Source: Ophioderma brevispina
Lineage: Eukaryota > Echinodermata > Ophiuroidea > Amphilepidida > Ophiodermatidae
Direction of reading: 5' to 3'
Assembly: GCA_023653785.1 (NCBI GenBank)
Contig: JAMKCH010088378.1
Span: 1-64,000, forward strand
Length of the DNA stretch: 64,000 bases
Shown here: positions 57,612-64,000 of the stretch, one piece after another
Layout of the letters: each line of letters opens with the position of its first letter
Numbering within the stretch: the stretch's first letter is position 1
Translations under genes and position numbers: made by a program
The notes under the pieces: model-generated
What the model was told of the DNA's origin: nothing
Seen by the model: the letters and a program-made list of their open reading frames with translations, nothing else
Database searches by the model: none

Positions 57612-58962
57612 TCCAACGAACAATGAGTCCGCAAAACAGACTTGTCCATATATATAAGTACACATCAATTATTTTGGCAATCGGGCTTTTCAAATCTTGA
57701 GAATCATGCATGCAGTTGTGCTAATAACCAGTTTTCTTGTGTCAGGGCGGGCTTTTCAAAGTCTAAAACATACTGCAGTTTGTGCTTAACATTCTATATT
57801 AAAGTAAGGCACCTCAATGTACGCCACAACAACGAGCCCTTTGTCGGTTAAGATTTACTACCAAACTGGGTATCTATGTAGCTGTGCAACGGCATGGCCA
57901 AACAGGTTCCCTGGAGGAGAGTACCGACTAAGCCTACTATTTGTAACTTGAGAAAACTGTTTTAAGCATAGGAAACTTTGGAAAATGTCAAACTAGGAGC
58001 GTCATAACACCTGCAAACATACTCAAGCTGTAAGACAGGTATTCGCAACAACCCGGCGCAAGCATGAGGAGAAACCATGTCGCGAATGTCTCCAGTTCGT
58101 CATTTCAGCGCATCGTTAGTGGTGACACAATTGCATCAATACAACATTGAGGGACGCCATAATTTTGGATGCAGATTATCCTCCACATAGGCTGAGCGTT
58201 TTGCAATTGGCTAATCACTACCCGCGCTTCTTTAAGAGAACTGTTGTTTGGTGGTAAGGCCAATTTTCCAATAACTGGCCTCAGTGAACGCTCAAAATGT
58301 AGAGAGTATGCCCAAAAGGGAATCCTCCTCAGGATTTTGTCTACGACAACCTAATGAATTGCAGGAAAGTTGCAGTTTTAACGGCATAATAACCATTGGG
58401 CCCATTTATATTGAGTAAAATTTTAATGGTGGCCGGTTATCTCAATTATCTTTAATCAACATTTGGAACCAGAGTTGCGGCGCACTTTTCAGCAGCAAGA
58501 AATGGAGGCAACTTCGTCGGGTTGGGGGGGGGCCTGGTTTCTTCACGACGGTGCACCAGCACACAGGTTCTGTAATGGTTAGTAACCCGCCTTCAGGAAT
58601 CTTCCTGCCAAGATCGGATCAGTGGATTAGGGCATGCGGTGAAATGGGCCCCTCGGTCACCGGACCTAACTCTGCCAGGTTTTTGGCTATGGGTTGATGT
58701 AAAAGCTAAACTTTAAAGAGGGTCCACCAAACTCCTTACCAAACTACGTCGACAGATAACAATGCATTACCGCAATTAGGAGAACACATGCACTCCAGAG
58801 CTACCAAGTGCATCACACTCAGGAGGTACATGTGGAAATATAGAAACTAAAGTATAACCGTTAAGCTAAATTACTTTTGATGTTGCAATTTTGTGTCAAC
58901 ATCCTACGAAAAATTATCGGCTCCGTGGACAAGTCTGTTTTGCGGACTCATTGTTCGTTGGA
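57612..58962 (+). mobile_element. 1.35-kb element with perfect 36-bp terminal inverted repeats
   Basis: TCCAACGAACAATGAGTCCG plus GCAAAACAGACTTGTCC (36 bp in all, 57612-57647) is repeated exactly inverted at 58927-58962. No open frame above about 70 codons inside and no transposase motif. I could not define a target duplication. An internal short repeat (GGGCTTTTCAAA...CTGCAGTT) occurs twice at 57680-57780. Confidence 0.7.
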
Positions 58963-59222
58963 CCATATCTTGAAACGACTCACCAAATTAATATTTTGTT
59001 TAGGCAAGATCTGCAATTAGCCATGTTTTATAGATACAATAAAATACACAGCTTAGAGAAGTGAAAAATCCCGTTTGGGTAAAGTTTTTATGGGTCACCC
59101 TGTATATACATGAATCTATTAATCTACAGCAGACCATACTTATTTTTATTAAATTCCATTGCTGTCTTGACTAGCTCTCATAATGTGAAGGTATTTCCGA
59201 CGACAGTTTCATTTCTATGGTT

Positions 59223-59409
<187 letters not shown>

Positions 59410-61064
59410 TATTGACTTCCAAATGTAACCCTTTTGTTACCTATTGAAGTATTGGGGGTCGAAGTTCCATTGACATTTGCACTTGCCTACATGTGTGAAC
59501 GTCATGGAATCTAGCAACATAGGACTTTTTTCAATGGCAACTAATTGTGAGACGAGGGTTCGGAGCCGATCCCTGAATAAGTAGGTCCATACGGCGTGAC
59601 AGCTCTTTTATTTCGAATCTTTATTTGTTTCCATGTGGAACCATGATCATTTGGTTTTTCGCGCGTCACGTTTTAACGCAATAGTATTTTGGATATTTTT
59701 TTTAGAATGAGAACTCCCACCTGCTCAAGTATTTATTTTAAAAATTGAAATCCAACACTTTTCCGAAAACAAATAGTCTTTGAGTCCACATAGACCCACC
59801 CGTTTACACCAACTGGACGGCCGGTGGGCAAAATATTTTCTAAAATATATGATCTTTTGACCTTTGGTACCCATGCTACAATCAATACATACTGTTTCGA
59901 TTAACTAATTACAGCATAGAAATCTAATTTATATAATTGTACAATGAACTGGTACATTGGTTTTGGGAATATGGCTCCTAAAAATCATAAACTGTTCCAA
60001 TTCAATTTCGTTCTACCAATCATTTTTTGTCTAACTAAAAACAATCATTAGTTTAAGTACAACTTCAAAACTCAACCGCCGTTGGACCAGTTTGTTATAA
60101 GGCGTTGAACGGAATCATTGTTCGAAAATAGAAAACGGGTTCCAACCGGACAGAACCGGGCGGAAACGGCAGGCAACCGTGATTGAGTTTTGAAGCGGCC
60201 CCTTAAAATTTTTAGTGTCACAATGTTGGAGAAAAAAGCAACCACAATGGGGCCTATAAATGGCCTATAATTTCCGAACCGATCGATATTTTTCAAGTTT
60301 TCTTTCAGTAATAATACGTCTTTAGTGTCCATTGTGCTTTCAATGTAATGAAAAATCCCCTTATGCAAGGCATGAGGTATTTTATTGTTAATGGGTCGAC
60401 CATATTTGGAGACGTTTTTTTTTCCCCCAAATAACATCAAACGTAAACATATCCTGGGCTTAAAATTTCCTGGGTATAACTAACAATTTTGATACTTTAT
60501 TTTATACCAAAATCTTCATTTTAATGGATTGGAGGTATAGGGACGAGGTTGTCGATCGGGTTTCCCACCTTTTATTTTTTTTTAATTTTTCCATTTGGAT
60601 TTTTAATTGATGTTCGTTTAAATTGGTTCGTATGTGTGTATGTTTGTTTATTTATTTATTTCTTTTCTTCACACTTGTAGAGCTACTTTGCAGCTAAAAA
60701 CGTGGATTGCCTCGTCGGTCCTAGTATTCTTTTCATGTCTTTCATTTTTTTTACTTTTTACAATTCATATGAGGCTTTTCTTTGTATCTACTAAAGACTA
60801 TAACTTGATGGTATTGAGGAATAAACACCGTTATTAACTTCGCCTTTTGTTTCTAACTAAACAAAAACAACCATTAGCTATTTCGAAAAAAATGCAAAAG
60901 TAATGGTCCTGTGTGTACCAGCAATATTTCTGAATCGCTACACCATCCCGAGCTGCCGGTAACACGATGTTTTTACGTACATTATGATCTTTTCAAGAAA
61001 AGAATATAATTTAGGTTTCTGGTAAACACAGTATTTCTTATTTTACCATTATCATGTACTCAAA
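59410..61064. other. No gene seen
   Basis: AT-rich sequence between the G tract and the second vWA remnant. The 122-codon minus frame at 60440-60072 has no recognisable domain. Confidence 0.5.
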
Positions 61065-61278
61065 GATGCAGGTCGAGGTGATCCCCAGGTGAAAAAATGT
61101 CATACTGTTGCTGAGCGATGGAGCAGAAACAGTGCTCCCTACCTTGAAGATTTGAAATATTACACTAGTAGATGCTGGAGTTGATTGTTACACCATTGCC
61201 TTTACACAAGCAGCTGACGAGGGCATGTATGAACTAGCCATACTAAACAGTGTGGTGTTTGAAGTCGCGTACATTTAA
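61065..61278 (+). pseudogene. Damaged CLCA vWA exon, central part
   Basis: GDPQVK is followed, one frame over, by VILLLSDGAETVLPTLK, a TGA at 61153, and then LVDAGVDCYTIAFTQAADEG with MYELAIL. The 'iLLLsDGe...p.l.dv...Gv.i.TIAf...Ad..leeLA' pattern is that of a CLCA-type vWA domain. A run of six A's at about 61093 is where the first frame change falls. Confidence 0.62.
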
Positions 61279-61841
61279 CTTTGCCATATTTTGTCGTGCA
61301 AGAACCATCTCTCTCTCACTCTCTCACTCATACACACACATTCTCAAGTAGATATGATTTAACAAGGTCAAAATGATGTTTTGCTTACAATATTTTTTTG
61401 CGGCGGTAAACTCTTCACCAAAAAATCAAAGAAAGTATTATCCCCCTTGGGGACCACCCCCCCTTTCTTATTTGAAAAAGTCAATGAATCCCTGTAACTT
61501 TGAATCATTTCTCCAAGGTAATCAATTAGTGGATAAAAATCAACAATCTGTTGGACTTTTGCTGAATGTCCATTAATATCTGTGGGAAAACGCAAAGTCA
61601 TATGTATATTTGACAGTTGAAAGGAAAATCTCTTTTAACTTATTAAATAAATTGGGAGAATTGTAATTTTAATTTGTTTAAACGTTTCCTTTTCACACTT
61701 GGTAATTTCGATCATAAAAATGCCCTTTTTAAGAGACTAAAGATTCAAACATCATAGCGACACAACGTTTAAAATGATTTCACAGACCCTTTGACCAATT
61801 TTGGTGATAGCCATTCATATTGTAGGGTAGAGAAAAACTTT

Positions 61842-62064
61842 TGATCAATCTCTATAAATACCACCTCTTACACACCACTCGCGGATCATGGTACCGCACA
61901 TAAGTCGCCCGTAATCTACAATCATAAATATCATTTGTTTACCAATGATGAAAATAAGTTGGTACCCATACTACTACTCCAACGCACCCGTGACAACCCT
62001 CTGTACGATGCGTTTGCCGCAACAATGAGCTGGAGAGGTGGACGACCAGATAGGCCTGTGTACA
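61842..62064 (+). CDS. Possible CLCA exon after the vWA core
   Basis: Open from 61842, encoding ...LFTNDENKLVPILLLQRTR, then DNPLYDAFAATMSWRGG and a GTAACA donor at 62065. 'N.LyDAFaa..s..gg' resembles the segment that follows the vWA domain in CLCA proteins, and the position downstream of the 61.07-kb piece fits. The upstream part is unlike anything I recognise and no clean acceptor is obvious. Confidence 0.4.
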
Positions 62065-62364
62065 GTAACATGGTGATATCATTTAATTTATTAATTGAAC
62101 CACAAAGTGTGACATTTTTATACTATATACACTGTTTAAAATAAACCGTAAAAAACCAGGGATTTGACTGGCACTGGGCTCACAACGTGCAGAACGTAAA
62201 ATAACTGGAGCCGTGAAAATACGAACCATTCCAAGGACGTTCAATAACGCGTAGAATTCATCTTCAACGTTATTGTTGTTTTTTGACTTGTTTCAACAAA
62301 CAAATTAAGACACAAAACGTTTATTCAATCCGCTTGACCAAATTTTCACGTTGTAGCTATGGCA

Positions 62365-62765
62365 TTATACAAACTTTGTAATAACGTCACAAGGTATACA
62401 TTCTAATGCCACCAATTTACTTTTCGTCATCCAGATAATTAAACTCAATACATGTAACCTTAATTGATTCGCACCAGGCCTTAAAGTTACAGGAGGAGAT
62501 TTTTTAGGATACGAATTTCTCTCATTGCACAGGATCGATTGTCGACCACCTACCAGAACGTTCCGAAAGTTTATTGGACAAACCAGTAATAAAACCAAAA
62601 GAAACAGCACACCTTGTTTTGAATCTTGCCTGACTATCGTAATTGCCTCATAGTAAAACCGTTCTTTGACTTTCTGTTCCTGCACGACAGACAGTACTAA
62701 ATCATCCATATTATTCCATAAAGACGGCGTATTCAGCTTATTCACTTCAGGTGTGATCTAATACA
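62365..62765 (-). pseudogene. Dispersed repeat C, copy 3, with a transmembrane-like reading frame
   Basis: The minus strand from 62745 is open for 126 codons: LWNNMDDLVLSVVQEQ, then EAITIVRQDSKQGVLFLLVL, LLVCPI, then polar sequence. The pattern (helical polar segment, then a single membrane helix) loosely recalls the end of NIT sensor domains before a membrane helix in some receptor guanylate cyclases. That is a guess. Copies 1 and 2 retain fragments of the same frame with stops, so this is a repeat or pseudogene fragment rather than a clear gene. Confidence 0.3.
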
Positions 62766-62904
62766 TGGAAAGCAGTCCACAATATTGCAAAAAACCCGGT
62801 TGGAAAAAAATGGGGGGCGCTTCTGTTCTGTAAATCTCCTCAGGTCCTCTTAAATTACCTTAACCTTATCCCTACCCTACATGAATTTACAGATATCATC
62901 TGCT

Positions 62905-62942
62905 TATGTGTGTGTGTGTGTGTGTGTGTGCGTGTGTGTGCT
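62905..62942 (+). repeat. (TG)n microsatellite
   Basis: Eighteen or so TG units with a single CG interruption. Confidence 0.9.
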
Positions 62943-64000
62943 ACTTTTTTCAAATTAAACTAAATATATACAAAAAGGAGGAATCGAGTTCAACAGGCCT
63001 TTTTAAAATATTTTTAATGTAAAGGGAAAATAAGATTTGAAGGAATTGAATTTTTTAATGACGGTACTACGACGTTATTTAACACATTTTATAGGTAAAA
63101 GATTTTCATAGTTAATATTTCTTACAATTAAAAAGAAACGTAATATGACGGAAAATATAATAACGGTCGTCGTATATTATAAATACTACCTTTTTAAAAA
63201 AATGGTAGTATTATTTCTTAACCACTGTGATTTACATTTATTTTTGCTTCCAAATTGTCATTTATGTAGGCATAGGTTACTAAAGCAGACGATTATTGAA
63301 TATTGGGGTTTACCGTATTTAAAAGGTAAAAATCTGGTAAAATTAGGAAATTTGTAACCAGTTTGTAGAAGCTCGGAGAAAATGGCGAGCACAGAAAATA
63401 AATAAAGACAAAAAAATACACGGTTTCGAACCCCGACCTCTCGCTTTCTAGGCGTGAGACTACCCTGGGTCACAGAGGACGGTGTTAATGTGGATACCAG
63501 TGAACGAGCCACTAGCACAATGTATTTCAGTCTTTATTTCAGAGTTTCAAGCGGCAATTCATATTATAGTTTGATATAAATGTGGAAAAGTATAATCATG
63601 AAATTCTCAAAGCATTCGAGCATTTGGACGCGATTTGTCGGTTATGTGTCGCAGCGTTCATAATCACACAAAGTAGTTTGTTAAACAGAAACGACACCAA
63701 CTTTAAACCAAATACTTCTTATTTGGGTATTTGTGTGCATATTCCGATTAATATCAAAATGTATATTTATATGCAACATGAAACCTAAGTGTCACACCAC
63801 GGTGTTGCGACTTACATGTTATGAACAAGTGCATCATTTTGCATTTATGGCTCATAACAAGAAGCTAAAAGTTGTTTATTAGTCCATTATTGAGATCTGT
63901 TTTTTCACCATGCAAATCAAGATTCCGGCTATCGTTTACAAAAGTTATTGAAACGGTCATAAACAGGTCAAAATGTACACGTCCACTTTTGTCCCAACTT
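62943..64000. other. No gene seen apart from the tRNA-like remnant
   Basis: AT-rich. Open frames at 63145-63357 and 63582-63788 have intron-like composition. Remaining CLCA exons, if any, are not recognisable here. Confidence 0.5.
63415..63485 (-). pseudogene. tRNA-like sequence (Ser-AGA-like), degenerate
   Basis: On the minus strand a stem CTCACGC/GCGAGAG (one mismatch) encloses the seven-base loop CTAGAAA with a possible AGA anticodon. GGGGTTCGAAACC follows, a box B match. The D arm is weak and the acceptor stem does not pair convincingly. A tRNA pseudogene or SINE head is more likely than a working tRNA. Confidence 0.35.

Noticed and set aside
60072..60440. 122-codon minus-strand frame
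   Set aside because: No domain, no splice or start context, and composition like surrounding non-coding sequence.

Overview
The window reads as animal nuclear DNA from an AT-rich, intron-rich, transposon-laden genome. There is no bacterial gene density, no operon structure and no long uninterrupted host ORF. Two host loci can be assembled exon by exon from splice signals and codon phase. Nearly everything else is mobile-element debris: LINE fragments, tRNA-derived SINEs and many short inverted-repeat elements, often with TTAA or TA flanks. The repertoire (a CLCA-type zincin/vWA gene, and a membrane-anchored family-3 solute-binding domain in an intron-containing gene) would fit a marine invertebrate, possibly a deuterostome. 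I cannot name the species. One assembly gap of N lies at 12518-12942 and is bracketed by a nearly identical direct duplication.

Region 1 (3.0-14.5 kb, minus strand). An eight-exon gene runs from 14519 down to 3082. All junctions are phase-consistent GT-AG introns and the product is about 328 residues. A short N-terminal tail and one membrane helix precede an extracellular bacterial-type solute-binding domain (SBP_bac_3/PBPb-like). It has the ITxxR...FTxP motif and the [12 protein letters not shown] motif, but no pore segments of an ionotropic glutamate receptor. This is the most interesting locus here.

Region 2 (15-34 kb). This stretch is transposon-rich. It holds a CR1-like reverse-transcriptase remnant (21832-22389), a succession of hairpin and TTAA elements, and a 3.8-kb minus-strand LINE (29.07-32.89 kb). 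The LINE has an endonuclease domain and a YADD reverse transcriptase. It is interrupted by a 447-bp SINE-like insertion with CAAG target duplications and a 323-bp TTAA element.

Region 3 (34.6-62.1 kb, plus strand). A calcium-activated chloride channel regulator (CLCA) locus. Five upstream exons encode a signal peptide and the N-terminal CLCA domain with HEWGHYRWGLFDE (HExxHxxxGxxDE). Exon 5 carries a frameshift. Three further stretches (about 56.64-56.86, 61.07-61.28 and 61.84-62.06 kb) encode recognisable vWA pieces, the first two with stops and frameshifts, so the locus looks like a decaying CLCA gene. The exon carrying the start of the vWA/MIDAS was not found.

Region 4 (44-64 kb, inside and beyond the CLCA introns). 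Two degraded Jockey-like LINE copies, a degenerate GGGCGGCATCAG-type minisatellite, a 1.35-kb element with perfect 36-bp terminal inverted repeats, a nearly pure G tract of about 187 bp, and a dispersed repeat carrying a transmembrane-like reading frame.

The two host genes have no visible functional link. One is a putative extracellular small-molecule binding protein and the other a secreted or membrane metalloprotease-like channel regulator. The transposons have reshaped both loci.
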